A stretch of 64,000 nt of DNA from Spirosoma sp. (GCF_026391055.1 NZ_JAPLET010000026.1:496001-560000), one strand, 5' to 3'; positions 42,622 to 52,687 are shown, counted from the first letter of the stretch. The notes: generated from the letters alone by a model not told the origin. Program-made: numbers and translations.

Positions 42622-43923
42622 ATGATGAATCCAGTTACCGAAACCGATGTGGCCCCTTCATTGATCGCAACCCCGTATTATTCAGGCTTTGCGCTGGCAC
42701 ACGATACGTACAATGCCATTACCGCTGCCAGCGACGGTAAAATCTACTACGTCCTCTCCTCCGAGTCATACGAGCAGGGCGGGCAGATGTACGTATACGA
42801 CCCCGCTACCGACAGTACGAACTGGCTGGCCGATTTAACCGACATCTGTGGTGAAGCAAAAGCCAATGCCATTCCGCAGGGCAAAAGCCACGTCCGGTTT
42901 TACGAAAGCAACGGCAAGTTGTATTTCGCTACGCACATTGGCGTCTACGAACTGATCGACGGTATGGAGCAACTTCCGCAAAACGTACCCAATGGCAGAA
43001 AACGCTACCCCGGCGGACATTTCATTTCCTACGATTTGGCCTCGGGCGAGTTTCAGAATCTGGCCATCGCCCCCGAAGGGGAAGGCATTCTGACTATGAC
43101 CATCGACCACGTTCGCGGGCATCTGTACGGCATCACCTGGCCGCTGGGCTACTTTATCGACTACAACATTCGGGCAAACAGTCTCAAGACCGTCGGGCTC
43201 GTTTCGGCCAGAGGAGAAGCGGGTGTTCCTGGAGCCGACTACCGGGTTCTATGTCGTTCGATGGTAGTTGACCCACTCGATGGAGCGGTCTATTTTTCAA
43301 CCTCGGAAGGCGATATTGACACGTATCACCCCGACAAGGCAGGGATACAGAAACTTGACAACGTCGATTTACGGCTCGATTACTTCGGAAAGTATGACCC
43401 TACGCGTCCTGGAAGCATGGGGTACAACTGGCGCAAAATATTCTGGTATGCCCCCGAAGAAGTGGCCTACGGCATCCACGGCAACTCAGGTTACCTGTTC
43501 AAATTCGACCCGCGTCAGCAACGGATCGAACTCGTTGAGCGACTTACCTCTGAGCCATCCCGTAAAAGCGGCATGTTCGACCAGTTCAGCTACGGCTATC
43601 TGGGTTTTCAGCTAGGGCCCGATCAAAAAACTATTTACTACCTCACGGGCGGCCCCATTTACATCAACGGCAAACGAGTAAAGGGCGAAGACCAGATTGC
43701 CAGAGGGGGAGCCAAAGGGCTCGAAAATCTGCACCTGATCACGTTCCACATTCAAAGCAGAACCTACCGCGACCACGGCCCTATTGTTTACGCCGATGGC
43801 ACCCGGCCAACCTACGTAAATTCGCTGGCAATCGGTGCCGATGGGTCGGTGTATACCCTCGCCCGATTCGATCATAACGGTCATGAAATTCAGGATTTAG
43901 TCAAGATTCCGGCGGTGGTTTAA
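42622..43923 (+). CDS. Beta-propeller-like protein of unknown function
   Basis: A 433-residue protein without signal peptide. Repeating beta-blade elements can be seen: DGKIYYVLSSES..YVYDPATDS, NGKLYFATHIGVYEL, RGHLYGITWPLGYFIDYNI, DGAVYFSTSEGDIDTY, YLFKFDPRQQR and ADGSVYTLARF. These suggest six or seven blades. The sequence resembles cytoplasmic propeller lyases or lactonases only in fold. It is the last gene of the collinear run. ATGs at 42622 and 42625 are both possible starts. Confidence 0.7.
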   Translation: MMNPVTETDVAPSLIATPYYSGFALAHDTYNAITAASDGKIYYVLSSESYEQGGQMYVYDPATDSTNWLADLTDICGEAKANAIPQGKSHVRFYESNGKLYFATHIGVYELIDGMEQLPQNVPNGRKRYPGGHFISYDLASGEFQNLAIAPEGEGILTMTIDHVRGHLYGITWPLGYFIDYNIRANSLKTVGLVSARGEAGVPGADYRVLCRSMVVDPLDGAVYFSTSEGDIDTYHPDKAGIQKLDNVDLRLDYFGKYDPTRPGSMGYNWRKIFWYAPEEVAYGIHGNSGYLFKFDPRQQRIELVERLTSEPSRKSGMFDQFSYGYLGFQLGPDQKTIYYLTGGPIYINGKRVKGEDQIARGGAKGLENLHLITFHIQSRTYRDHGPIVYADGTRPTYVNSLAIGADGSVYTLARFDHNGHEIQDLVKIPAVV

Positions 43924-44139
43924 CGTAGAAAAAGTTAATATGGCTTCAGTCCTCAACCACTTCCGTAACGTATACCACGGACTATTGTAGTTGCCGGGCT
44001 CCTTCGGAAATCAATTGCCTTCTAAAGCCTTATTCTGGAAAACGCAGCGGAAGTCGGTGCATCCCGAACCGAAACACATCCGCTACTCATACCGTTATAA
44101 CAGGCGGATAAATCGTTCCGCACCGATCTCAAGCGACTC

Positions 44140-45810
44140 GTGGACAAAGGAGCCCCTCTACCCTCCATACCTGACCTGCCAACCATTAATATACTCTGGT
44201 TCAAGCGAGACCTGCGTCTGCGCGACCACGCCCCCCTTCAGGCAGCTATTGCAATGGGAAAGCGTGCCCCCAAACGACCCTTGCTCCTGCTGTACTGCTT
44301 CGAGCCATCGCTCATTGCCGATCCTAATTACGACCTCCGCCACTGGCGATTCGTCTACGAATGCCTGGCAGACCTCCGGCAGCAGCTGGCGACTGTACTT
44401 CCGCCAATTCCGTCGGACACAAGCCGTCTGGTGCACGAGTGGCTACCGTTTGAATTCGACGATCAGGCGGATGATCATCAACCGGAAACGGGCCTTCCCA
44501 CAGTTTGGGCATTTCATCGGGAGGTGACCGATGTGCTGACCGCGCTGCAGACACAATTCACCATTGGTTCGATTTTCTCCTATCAGGAAACGGGTCTGGC
44601 CGTTACTTACGACCGCGATAAAGCGGTTGCCCAATTTTGCCGGCAACAGGGGATTGGCTGGCAAGAATTTCAAAACAATGGTGTGTTCCGACGCCTGAAA
44701 AATCGGGATACCTGGGCAGCGCAGTGGCAGCAGACCATGCAGCAACCCCAACAGCATCCGGACCTGACGGCCTGGTACCCCGCCGATGTACCCTCGGCAT
44801 GGTTCGAAGCCGAACGCGGCCCCGATTTACCGGCAGCGTGGCAACGACCAAATCCGTCGTTTCAGCCCGGCGGGGAACACAATGGGCATCGTTATCTGGC
44901 CAGCTTTCTTCAGGAGCGAATCGCCCTGTATGCGGCTTCCATCTCAAAGCCCTTCGAAAGCCGCCGGGGGTGTAGCCGTCTGTCGCCTTACCTGGCCTGG
45001 GGTTGTTTGAGTATCCGGCAGGTGTACCAGGCTCAGCAACAGGCCGCTAAGAAGCCCCAACTGGCGGGATTGAGACGGCAATTGGCGGCATTTGCCTCCC
45101 GGCTGCGCTGGCATTGTCATTTTATCCAAAAGTTTGAGCGTGAAGAGCGGATGGAATTCGAGAACGTGAACCGGGCTTTCGATGCCGTTCAAAAAAATAT
45201 CAACCCCGACCATTATGCAGCCTGGCGGGATGGGCGCACGGGGTATCCGCTCGTCGACGCCTGTATGCGCTGTCTGGCCGCTACGGGCTACATTAACTTT
45301 CGTATGCGAGCTATGTTAACCTCCTTTCTGACCCACCATCTGTTTCAGCATTGGCAGGAAGGAGGCTGGCACCTGGCTCGGCTCTATACCGATTTCGAGC
45401 CGGGTATTCATTACGCCCAGCTTCAGATGCAATCGGGCATGACGGGTACCAATACAATCCGGATTTATAACCCCGTCAAACAATCGCAGGAACATGACCC
45501 GCAGGGCGTATTCATCAAACAGTGGGTGCCCGAACTGGCCAACTGCCCCCTGGTTTATATTCACCAGCCGTGGACGATGCCTCCGCTGGAACAGGCGATG
45601 GAGCACTTTCAGATCGGCATCGACTACCCCGCCCCAATTATTGATGCAGCCGCTATGGCACGCCGGGCCCGCATACAACTTCACGAGCCCCGCCAGACTG
45701 AAGTGGGGCTTGCCGAGCAAACCCGCATTTTAACAACGCATAGCTTGCCAGCTACGGATCGACCCAACCGAAAAGAACGAAAATCGGTACAAAAGCCGGC
45801 GGTTAAATAG
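44140..45810 (+). CDS. Cryptochrome/photolyase-family protein
   Basis: A 556-residue FAD protein. The N-terminal antenna/Rossmann domain begins [16 protein letters not shown] (photolyase signature). The FAD domain includes [47 protein letters not shown] and [20 protein letters not shown]. The segment normally NWQW-like reads [10 protein letters not shown], the variant of one bacterial photolyase/cryptochrome branch. It probably repairs UV dimers with blue light, but a signalling role cannot be excluded. No ATG precedes the conserved region; the GTG at 44140 is the likely start. The frame is open from 44101 without another start. Confidence 0.9.
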   Translation: MDKGAPLPSIPDLPTINILWFKRDLRLRDHAPLQAAIAMGKRAPKRPLLLLYCFEPSLIADPNYDLRHWRFVYECLADLRQQLATVLPPIPSDTSRLVHEWLPFEFDDQADDHQPETGLPTVWAFHREVTDVLTALQTQFTIGSIFSYQETGLAVTYDRDKAVAQFCRQQGIGWQEFQNNGVFRRLKNRDTWAAQWQQTMQQPQQHPDLTAWYPADVPSAWFEAERGPDLPAAWQRPNPSFQPGGEHNGHRYLASFLQERIALYAASISKPFESRRGCSRLSPYLAWGCLSIRQVYQAQQQAAKKPQLAGLRRQLAAFASRLRWHCHFIQKFEREERMEFENVNRAFDAVQKNINPDHYAAWRDGRTGYPLVDACMRCLAATGYINFRMRAMLTSFLTHHLFQHWQEGGWHLARLYTDFEPGIHYAQLQMQSGMTGTNTIRIYNPVKQSQEHDPQGVFIKQWVPELANCPLVYIHQPWTMPPLEQAMEHFQIGIDYPAPIIDAAAMARRARIQLHEPRQTEVGLAEQTRILTTHSLPATDRPNRKERKSVQKPAVK

Positions 45811-45822
45811 GCCGCTAATCCT

Positions 45823-45830
45823 TAGCTTTG
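45823..45830 (+). promoter_or_regulatory. Candidate -7 element before the DinB-like gene
   Basis: TAGCTTTG matches TAnnTTTG perfectly and ends 33 nt before the ATG. No good -33 TTG is seen at the usual spacing. Confidence 0.35.
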
Positions 45831-45863
45831 CTTGGGTGATTAACTATCTTTCGATCAATAAAC

Positions 45864-46313
45864 ATGCAAAAACAGATTCTCCTGGATATGCTGGCCCAAA
45901 ACCGAACGACCTGTTCGTTTGCCTTTGACCAGATTACAGCTCAGAATGCCGATTTCAGACTCAATCAGGAAACGGCGTCGATTGGCTTTATTTACCGGCA
46001 TACCGGTGAGATGATGAATATGTTTGGCTTATTCTTCGGTCTTCCTGTGGCAGTGCAAAATACCACCATGGGCCTGACCGACACCGGTCAGGGGCAGGAT
46101 GTCCTGGCTAGTCAGCATCTGTTGGAAGAAGGGTACCAAATGCTTCAAACCTACATAGAAACGACTGCTGACGAAGCGTGGCAGGACCCGATCGAGACTC
46201 CCTTTTTCGGTACGGTCTCCCGGGCAAGGCTGTTAGGGCATATTCTGTTTCACACGGCACATCACGCAGGACAGATTTCCCTTACCCTGAGCAAAGGGCA
46301 GAAATTCACGTAA
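45864..46313 (+). CDS. DinB-family protein
   Basis: A 149-residue four-helix-bundle protein. The metal-binding histidines appear as YRHTGEMM near residue 50 and LGHILFHTAHHAGQIS near residue 130, the DinB/YfiT triad pattern. Members are thiol-S-transferases or have unknown roles, often in stress responses. It ends 11 bp from the 3' end of the truncated AraC-type gene on the other strand. Confidence 0.88.
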   Translation: MQKQILLDMLAQNRTTCSFAFDQITAQNADFRLNQETASIGFIYRHTGEMMNMFGLFFGLPVAVQNTTMGLTDTGQGQDVLASQHLLEEGYQMLQTYIETTADEAWQDPIETPFFGTVSRARLLGHILFHTAHHAGQISLTLSKGQKFT

Positions 46314-46324
46314 CACACCGAGAC

Positions 46325-47026
46325 TTAAGAGCCGGATTGACCGATAGCTGTGTTCCCTTGTGGTGCCTTTACAGGGTTACGCTCGATAACAGAAACATGG
46401 CGCATTGTGAGGTAGTGTTGAGTAACTAACCGACGAAACTGATTGGCTAACTCGGCGGGGCGGTTCGTAAGCGTCAAATCAGATCTGCCAAATTCGCCTT
46501 TATTATAAATATGGTTCAAATTGGCCAATAGCGCCTGCAGGACAAACCCGCCGGGCTGTGAAGCAGCCTGATCTACGGGCCAGTAATGATGTTCAATTAC
46601 ATCGATCAACGCATTGATCCGCTGCCATTCTTCGCGTGTCAAGGTCATGACAATTGGCGCGGGGGGCTGAAAAAAACCGAGTGTCATTACCTGCGCCGGG
46701 TTCCGTAAACAATTTGTTAGAAACGCATCGGTAAAAAACAGGCTACGCATGGCAAAATCAGCACTACACGACAGAATACGATGAATCTGGCCGGGCGAAA
46801 TGATCATTATTTGCCCGGGTTGTACTTCAAAAGTATCCAGATTAAGACTTCCTGACAGGCTTCCCGAAACCGGAACACCAAGGGCATAGCTGTGGACGCG
46901 GTAGGGATAGGGAAGTAGACGGTCCTGCCCGGTAAAGTAACCCAGATGGAAGGTATTATCCTCTATGAATTGTCCTGTTATCAAATGAAGTAACTGAGCG
47001 ATCGAATAAGTGCAAAGTGATGCCAT
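46325..47026 (-). pseudogene. AraC-type regulator lacking its DNA-binding domain
   Basis: The first ~205 residues match the N-terminal part of AraC-family regulators of Bacteroidota: FHLGYFTGQDRLLPYPYRVHSYAL, FEVQPGQIMIISPGQIHRI (cupin) and a helical linker PAELANQFRRLVTQHYLTMRHVS. At that point the HTH domain should begin (usually another ~90 residues). Instead the frame runs into about 20 unrelated residues (VIERNPVKAPQGNTAIGQ) and stops. The missing part is not present in another frame nearby; the DinB gene begins instead. A deletion or rearrangement near 46385 removed it. As it stands it could sense but not bind DNA. Confidence 0.75.
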
Positions 47027-47184
47027 AGTGTTTCGGGCGCATCGGATGACTGTAGGTAGGCTGAGTTCAAAGAATCCGTAATTCAGACGAATTATGCCGT
47101 AGTTCGGACCTGTTTTATCCTGATTAATCAGCCAATTTTGCCTGTCCTTCGAACGAAGGTATTGACAAAAAAAATGGCAACAAT

Positions 47185-48468
47185 ATGCGCCGTTACAGAA
47201 CCTTACTCTTTGTTGTAGCCCTAGTGGTGATTAATGCCCTGGGCCTGAGCCTTACTCTGGTCAACAGGGGAAGTTACAGGAACTCGCTTTATTATCGCTT
47301 TACCCGGCAACGATTTGCCTGGATACTCAGTGACCCCCGCCCTGCCTATCCGATTCAGGCTGGCTGGGCAAGCGTAGCCGTTAGTCTGGCAGGCACATCT
47401 ACGGCCGGGACAACACCTGACTCTATTCGAACCCAGGCACTGGCCCTTACTAATGGCACAACGCGAGCAGTTATCCTGTCCGTCGATTTACCAATGATGC
47501 CTCCTCCCGTTGCTCAGGCACTGGAACAAAAGCTGCCTAAGCTCGGCTTCGCCTGGAAAAATGTGTATCTGGGGGCTACGTATTCCCAACCGGGGCTGGG
47601 TAGCTGGACCAACGATTATATGGCGCAACGACAATTCGGTCCCTACAACCAGCAACGGGTCAATCAATTGACTGCGGCTATTCTCAAAGCGGTAAGTTTG
47701 GCTCAAAGCCAGATGGCAACTGTCCAGCTTGGCTACACGCAGGCCGATCAGAACGGCCAGGAACAGCGCATCATCGACCGCCGTCAGGTACTCCATCTCC
47801 TTCAATTTCGCAAGCCAACCGGCGAATCGGCTCTGGTTTACACGGCGCCCGTCCGTTCGATGCCGGGGGGCGAAACTGCCAACGCCCCTGATCAGACTGT
47901 CGGTCTTCAGGCGCTGACGAACCAGCTTGAAAAACAAACGCACTCGTTTACCCTGGCTTTGGCCGGATCGATTGACGATACCGGGCTCTCCAGTCAACTA
48001 ACCAGCGGAAACGTACAGGCATTAGCGGTTCGTCTGGCCACTTTACTCACCCGGCAGCCACTGCATACCGACAGTACGCTGATCGCCCAAACAGCCCCGC
48101 TCATCCAGAATGACCCCCAAATCCGGATCAGCCAAAACTGGCGGCTAAAACCCTGGCTAGCCAAAGCCCTTTACGGAGACTACCCAGCCGAGTTAAAAGC
48201 CTTACGCATCGGCCAAACTGTTTTTGTGGGCTGTCCGGGTGGCGTTTCGACAGAATTAGCCGGGAATTTGCTGACCTTGCCGATAGCGGATCAGCGGCCC
48301 CTGGTTATCACCAGCTACAACGGAGGCAATCTGGGTAGAATCGTCCCCGACTCCTATTATTATGCTGAAAACAGCCCTTACATGATTAGTCAGACTAACC
48401 GATTTGGCCCGCATACCGCCCAATTTTTCGAAGATATGACCCAAAGCCTGGTCAGCAGCTTAAAATAG
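47185..48468 (+). CDS. Ceramidase-like protein without the zinc-binding motif
   Basis: A 427-residue protein with an N-terminal membrane anchor or signal (residues 6-27). The layout follows neutral ceramidases: IQAGWASVAVSLAG, ALALTNGTTRAVILSVDLPMMP, KNVYLGATYSQPGLGSW. The zinc motif T-H-x-H-S-G-P is here ATYSQPG, with Tyr133 and Gln135 in place of the two histidines. The C-terminal part (VFVGCPGGVSTELAGNLL, LVITSYNGGNLGRIVPD) also follows the family. It is therefore a likely pseudoenzyme or has changed chemistry. It is divergent from the truncated AraC gene; the intact relative at 41177 lies 6 kb away. Confidence 0.7.
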   Translation: MRRYRTLLFVVALVVINALGLSLTLVNRGSYRNSLYYRFTRQRFAWILSDPRPAYPIQAGWASVAVSLAGTSTAGTTPDSIRTQALALTNGTTRAVILSVDLPMMPPPVAQALEQKLPKLGFAWKNVYLGATYSQPGLGSWTNDYMAQRQFGPYNQQRVNQLTAAILKAVSLAQSQMATVQLGYTQADQNGQEQRIIDRRQVLHLLQFRKPTGESALVYTAPVRSMPGGETANAPDQTVGLQALTNQLEKQTHSFTLALAGSIDDTGLSSQLTSGNVQALAVRLATLLTRQPLHTDSTLIAQTAPLIQNDPQIRISQNWRLKPWLAKALYGDYPAELKALRIGQTVFVGCPGGVSTELAGNLLTLPIADQRPLVITSYNGGNLGRIVPDSYYYAENSPYMISQTNRFGPHTAQFFEDMTQSLVSSLK

Positions 48469-48648
48469 ATTCGCAGCCGAAGAGCAACGAAACCAGACTG
48501 GTATAACGTCAGCTTATGGACTGAGCAGTATCAGCGTTATTCCATCGTGAAAAGGGCAAATTAGGCCCGATTTAACGCCCTCGCCAGTCGACTATCTGTT
48601 CTTTTCTGATACACCGGCCGGGCGGCTATCTGGTAACTCGGCTTATAT

Positions 48649-49770
48649 ATGTTTCGAATTGCATTGACCGGCCTTCTGTTCCTGCACGGGCTTATTCATG
48701 TATTGGGCTTCATCAGCCTGGGGCGGCTGGCCAGGGTAGCTCCGCTTCAAAGACACACACTGATCCTGGTATCGAAAAACACGTCTAAACTATTGGGACT
48801 GGGTTGGCTGCTGGCCTGCTTTGGTTTTATCATCGCACTGATCGGCTACTGGGCGCAGCGCGACGGATGGATAACGCTTACCCTGATTAGTGTCGTACTC
48901 TCGCAGTTCCTGATTATTGTTTACTGGCCAGAAGCCAAAGCAGGAACGCTGGTCAATGGGCTTATTACGCTGGCACTGCTACTGACTTATGCCCAGCTTC
49001 AGTTCGGCCAGCGCGCAGACGGCGAAGCCCGTCAATTGCTCCGGCAGGCTAGGCCGAGTCGTACCAGTATAACAGCCGACAGACTGAAGGACCTGCCCTT
49101 ACCCGTTCGGCAGTGGCTGATAGCATCGGGGGTAGTGGGTAAAGAGCCAATAACCACCGTCCGGCTCCAGCAGCAGGGCTTAATGCGCACCAGTCCCGAC
49201 GGCGACTGGATGCCCACGCAAGCCCGGCAGTATTTCAGCATCGACCCACCGGGTTTTGTTTGGAAAGCCAATGTGCAGATGCGGTCGTTTCTGCCGTTGG
49301 CAGGCCGCGACAAATACATTGAGGGCAAGGGCAATATGCTCATTAAAGCCTTGTCGCTTGTGCCTGTGGTGGATGCTGCCGATGCCAAAACTGATCAGGG
49401 CAGCCTGCTTCGGTTTTTAGGAGAGATGTGCTGGTTTCCCTCAGCCGCCCTGAGTTCTTACCTGTCGTGGCGGGCGATCGATGCTACGCAGGCAGAAGCT
49501 ACGATGCAGTATGCAGGTGTAACGGCCAAAGCCGTATTTGCCTTCGATGCCCAACACCGGCTTACCTGTGTAACGGCCCGGCGCTACATGGGCGGAGGGC
49601 AGGAAGGCAAACTGGAAACCTGGTATATTCCCTGCAAGGCCTGGAAGACGTTCCACGGGATAACTATCCCGGTGGCCGGGGACGTGATCTGGAAATTACC
49701 CACGGGTGACTTCACGTATTACCAGTGGAAAATCCTGGCTATCGACTATAATAAGCCCGCCTTATATTGA
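48649..49770 (+). CDS. DUF6544-like membrane protein
   Basis: A 373-residue protein with three or four N-terminal membrane helices (LTGLLFLHGLIHVLGFI, LGLGWLLACFGFIIALIGYWA, LTLISVVLSQFLIIVYW, LVNGLITLALLLTYAQL). A soluble C-terminal domain follows, with VRLQQQGLMRTSPDGDWMP, ARQYFSIDPPGFVWKANVQM and LVPVVDAADAKTDQGSLLRFLGEMCWFPSA. That C-terminal pattern recurs in a family of uncharacterised proteins (DUF6544 by memory). Function unknown. It is preceded by a 180-bp spacer and follows the ceramidase-like gene on the same strand. Confidence 0.75.
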   Translation: MFRIALTGLLFLHGLIHVLGFISLGRLARVAPLQRHTLILVSKNTSKLLGLGWLLACFGFIIALIGYWAQRDGWITLTLISVVLSQFLIIVYWPEAKAGTLVNGLITLALLLTYAQLQFGQRADGEARQLLRQARPSRTSITADRLKDLPLPVRQWLIASGVVGKEPITTVRLQQQGLMRTSPDGDWMPTQARQYFSIDPPGFVWKANVQMRSFLPLAGRDKYIEGKGNMLIKALSLVPVVDAADAKTDQGSLLRFLGEMCWFPSAALSSYLSWRAIDATQAEATMQYAGVTAKAVFAFDAQHRLTCVTARRYMGGGQEGKLETWYIPCKAWKTFHGITIPVAGDVIWKLPTGDFTYYQWKILAIDYNKPALY

Positions 49771-49877
49771 CCCAGCCAGCACCTGTATGCTTTCCTACGG
49801 TGCCCTGGCAAATAAACCTTCGTGAAGTAAATCGGCACAGCCCCGCACATAACAAAGCGCGGAGGGGATGCCCTACA

Positions 49878-52136
49878 TCAGCCAGCCAATACACTGAAAT
49901 TAATCGGCAGGGTCATCGTAAACGTGCTTCCTTTATGCTCCTGACTCTGAACGCCCAGATGGCCGCTCAGGTGTTCAACAAACTGACGGGCAATGGCCAG
50001 ACCTAAGCCCGTACCACGAATAGCTCCGGCATTACTGGCCCGGAAGAAAGCCTGAAACAGATTACTCTGCTCAGAAAGAGGAATGCCAATCCCCTGGTCA
50101 ATCACGTGCACGACCACCTTAGACGGCTTAAACTCGATCCGCAGGGTGGGCGGATCAGTAGTTGAAAATTTAAACGCATTTGCCAGCAAATTAATCAGCA
50201 CATGCTCTACCAGCCGGGGGTCCGAATAAAGCTGACAGGCAGTACCCTCAACCAGAAAGTGGGCTCTGCGTTGATCCTGCCGACGGCTGAAATGAGTGCT
50301 GAGCAACTCTTCACAAAGGGCAGCCAGATCAAACCAGCGGGCGTTAACGCGGATGTTGCCGGATTCCAGTGCACTCGCTGATAGAAAGTCACTCAACAGG
50401 TCGGTAACTTTCTCGATTTCCTGTTCAATTACGCGCAGGTGTTTACTGATTGGTAAGGGAGCCGTGGCTGAAGCCAGGTGATAATTGATAAGTTCGAGGC
50501 TGGATTGCATCGTGGCCAGGGGCGTGCGAAACTCATGGGATACCGTCGCCACAAACTGCGACTTGAGCTGACTCAGTTCCTGCGTTCGTAGCAGGGCCTG
50601 CTGAAGCACCAACTCTTTTTCTTTCTGGCTGCTGATATCCGTAACCACACCCAAGTGCCTAATAATGTGACCAGCGGCATCCCGAACAATAAAGCTACGA
50701 ACCGAAACCCAGCACCTCGACCCATCGGGTCGTTCCAGCTGATAATCCATCTGCCTTTCTTTACCCGCCCGATAGTCCTGAATAAAGGCCTGCATCGCCG
50801 GTTTGTCCTCCGCGACGATCCCGTCAATGAATGACATCGGGTCTTCGTAAATACTTTCACAACTTCGCTGCCAGACCCGCTCATAGGCCGGGTTAATGTA
50901 AAGCAACTCAAACGGCTGGGCCGAGTGAATCCAGAAAACCTCATCAACATGGTCGGCAATTTGGCGAAACCGTTGCTCACTATCCCGCAGTGCGGCATCT
51001 GCCAGCATACGCGGGGTTATATCCCAGGCTACCCCGATAAGACGACGCGGGCGGCCATCAGGATACCGAAAGATTCGGCCGCTTGTTTCTATCCAGCGGA
51101 TTGTCCCGTCCGGCCAGTGAATTCGGTAAATTGCCTTCAGCCGGTCATCAGTACCGGCCAGTTCAAACTGTCTCTTTGTCAGGAAATCGGCCCGATCGTC
51201 GGGATGAATCGTTTGCAGGTAGTCGGCATAGGACCTTTTATGTTTCGAGGTGGGCAGCTCGTGAATTTCACACAACCGGTCATCCCAGATAATTTCATTT
51301 TTTTCCAGGTTGTTCTCCCAGATGCCCTGCCCTGCCGCCTGAGTGGCCAGTTGAAGCCGCTCATGGAGGGCGCGAAGCTGCTCCTGCGCCTGTTCCCGCT
51401 CCGTAATATCGCGAGCCGATCCATACACCACCTCATCAATACCAATGGCGTTCCACTCAAAAATCCGGTAAGTACCATCTTTTCTACGCAGGCGATTGAC
51501 CTGATTGCGCACCGGATGATGCAGGATATTTCGCAGTAGATTCTCATAAACCCACGATTGCTCATCGGGGTGAATCAGGTTTAAAAAAGGTATTTGCTTC
51601 AGTTCATCGGGGGAGTAGCCCAAGGTTTGGTAAAAGGCGTGATTGACTTCAAAAAACTTCCCCTGACTGTTGCTGATGCTGTGCATATCCAGCGCTCCGT
51701 CAAAGAAGGTCTTCAGTTCCCGATTCTTCTGTTGTAAGTAGTCTTCTACCGTTTTCAGAACGATAACATCCGTAGCATCGCCATTATCCGGAATGGGTGG
51801 GATTTCTTCGAGCAGCTCGACCAGATACCGTCCCGGCAAGGGAGTAACGGTCACCTTGCCTAGTTTCCCACTGGCCAGCTGATAATGCAGGCAACCAACC
51901 AGGTCCGCTTCCAGGGTCTGCCACAGTGGTTCCAGCAGCAGCGAGGAAGGCATACCCAGCCAGGACGAAAAGCAGACTTCGGTGACCGAAAGGGACGCTA
52001 AGGAAGCTGTCTCCAGCCATAAATCCACGAGTTTCCCTTGAGCATCCCGGAGGGGTAAAAAAAGAAAAACGGGACGTTTACCGGGCGACTCCTGGGTAAA
52101 GCCCGTTAGTTGAACTGCCTGTAGATGATTATACAT
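49878..52136 (-). CDS. PAS-domain sensor histidine kinase, 752 residues
   Basis: A soluble sensor kinase. A divergent PAS-like N-terminal region (about 1-120) is followed by three PAS/PAC units near residues 140, 275 and 395. HisKA has FVATVSHEFRTPLATMQSS with His534. HATPase_c has IGIPLSEQSNLFQAFFRASNAG and GTGLGLAIARQFVEHLSG. No receiver domain. The third PAS (PAYERVWQRSCESIYEDP) and the kinase core are closely similar to those of the 1507-residue kinase at 17373, so the two are probably paralogues. Start: ATG at 52136; a TTG at 52184 also lies in frame. No partner regulator is adjacent. Confidence 0.92.
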   Translation of the reverse strand: MYNHLQAVQLTGFTQESPGKRPVFLFLPLRDAQGKLVDLWLETASLASLSVTEVCFSSWLGMPSSLLLEPLWQTLEADLVGCLHYQLASGKLGKVTVTPLPGRYLVELLEEIPPIPDNGDATDVIVLKTVEDYLQQKNRELKTFFDGALDMHSISNSQGKFFEVNHAFYQTLGYSPDELKQIPFLNLIHPDEQSWVYENLLRNILHHPVRNQVNRLRRKDGTYRIFEWNAIGIDEVVYGSARDITEREQAQEQLRALHERLQLATQAAGQGIWENNLEKNEIIWDDRLCEIHELPTSKHKRSYADYLQTIHPDDRADFLTKRQFELAGTDDRLKAIYRIHWPDGTIRWIETSGRIFRYPDGRPRRLIGVAWDITPRMLADAALRDSEQRFRQIADHVDEVFWIHSAQPFELLYINPAYERVWQRSCESIYEDPMSFIDGIVAEDKPAMQAFIQDYRAGKERQMDYQLERPDGSRCWVSVRSFIVRDAAGHIIRHLGVVTDISSQKEKELVLQQALLRTQELSQLKSQFVATVSHEFRTPLATMQSSLELINYHLASATAPLPISKHLRVIEQEIEKVTDLLSDFLSASALESGNIRVNARWFDLAALCEELLSTHFSRRQDQRRAHFLVEGTACQLYSDPRLVEHVLINLLANAFKFSTTDPPTLRIEFKPSKVVVHVIDQGIGIPLSEQSNLFQAFFRASNAGAIRGTGLGLAIARQFVEHLSGHLGVQSQEHKGSTFTMTLPINFSVLAG

Positions 52137-52687
52137 AAAAAAGGGAGCTTGGTGGGTCAGCCCGCGATGATCAGTGAGTAGCAACTGTAATCCACCTCCT
52201 GAACCGAGTGCATGAATAGTGAACCTGGCTTATCAGGCAATGCATGTTTTGAACAGTAGGGCGTAGCAGGGTTGTCTCAATGAGATGAGCAGCCTCCGCG
52301 TGTGCGTAAATATGGTGTTTTTTCTCGATAACATATATTTGATGTATCCATTTTTATCATATAGATAATATATTAGATCATCGTTTCAACCTACCTACAC
52401 GCTGCGGGCTGAGTGACGCTGGTGGCGGCCTCGTTGCCGTCGGATGTTTGCAGAAATGGTCTTAAGAGCGAGCCAGCTTATATAAAGGCTCGCACATTAC
52501 GTCGATGCTTATCAATACGACAAACATGCCATACCCACAGTATCTAACAGACTAAAATTTTGACAACCAGTATGATTATTCACACTAAGTAAATATGACT
52601 CTTGTATTATTCAACGTAAGATAACATACGCATCACATCCAGGAAATGTTGAACAGAGACCTTTGAGGGCACAAAAAACCCCGAATA
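52137..52687. other. Gap between divergent kinase and TonB-receptor genes
   Basis: No gene seen in about 550 bp. It contains a perfect -7 element TATATTTG at 52334-52341 and a 7-of-8 element GACCTTTG at 52658-52665, 22 nt before the receptor ATG. Neither has a convincing -33 TTG. The stretch 52320-52380 is very AT-rich. Confidence 0.45.

Noticed and set aside
44101-44139. Open codons upstream of the photolyase GTG as a possible fused domain
   Set aside because: Only 13 codons after a stop with no start codon; nothing supports a separate domain.
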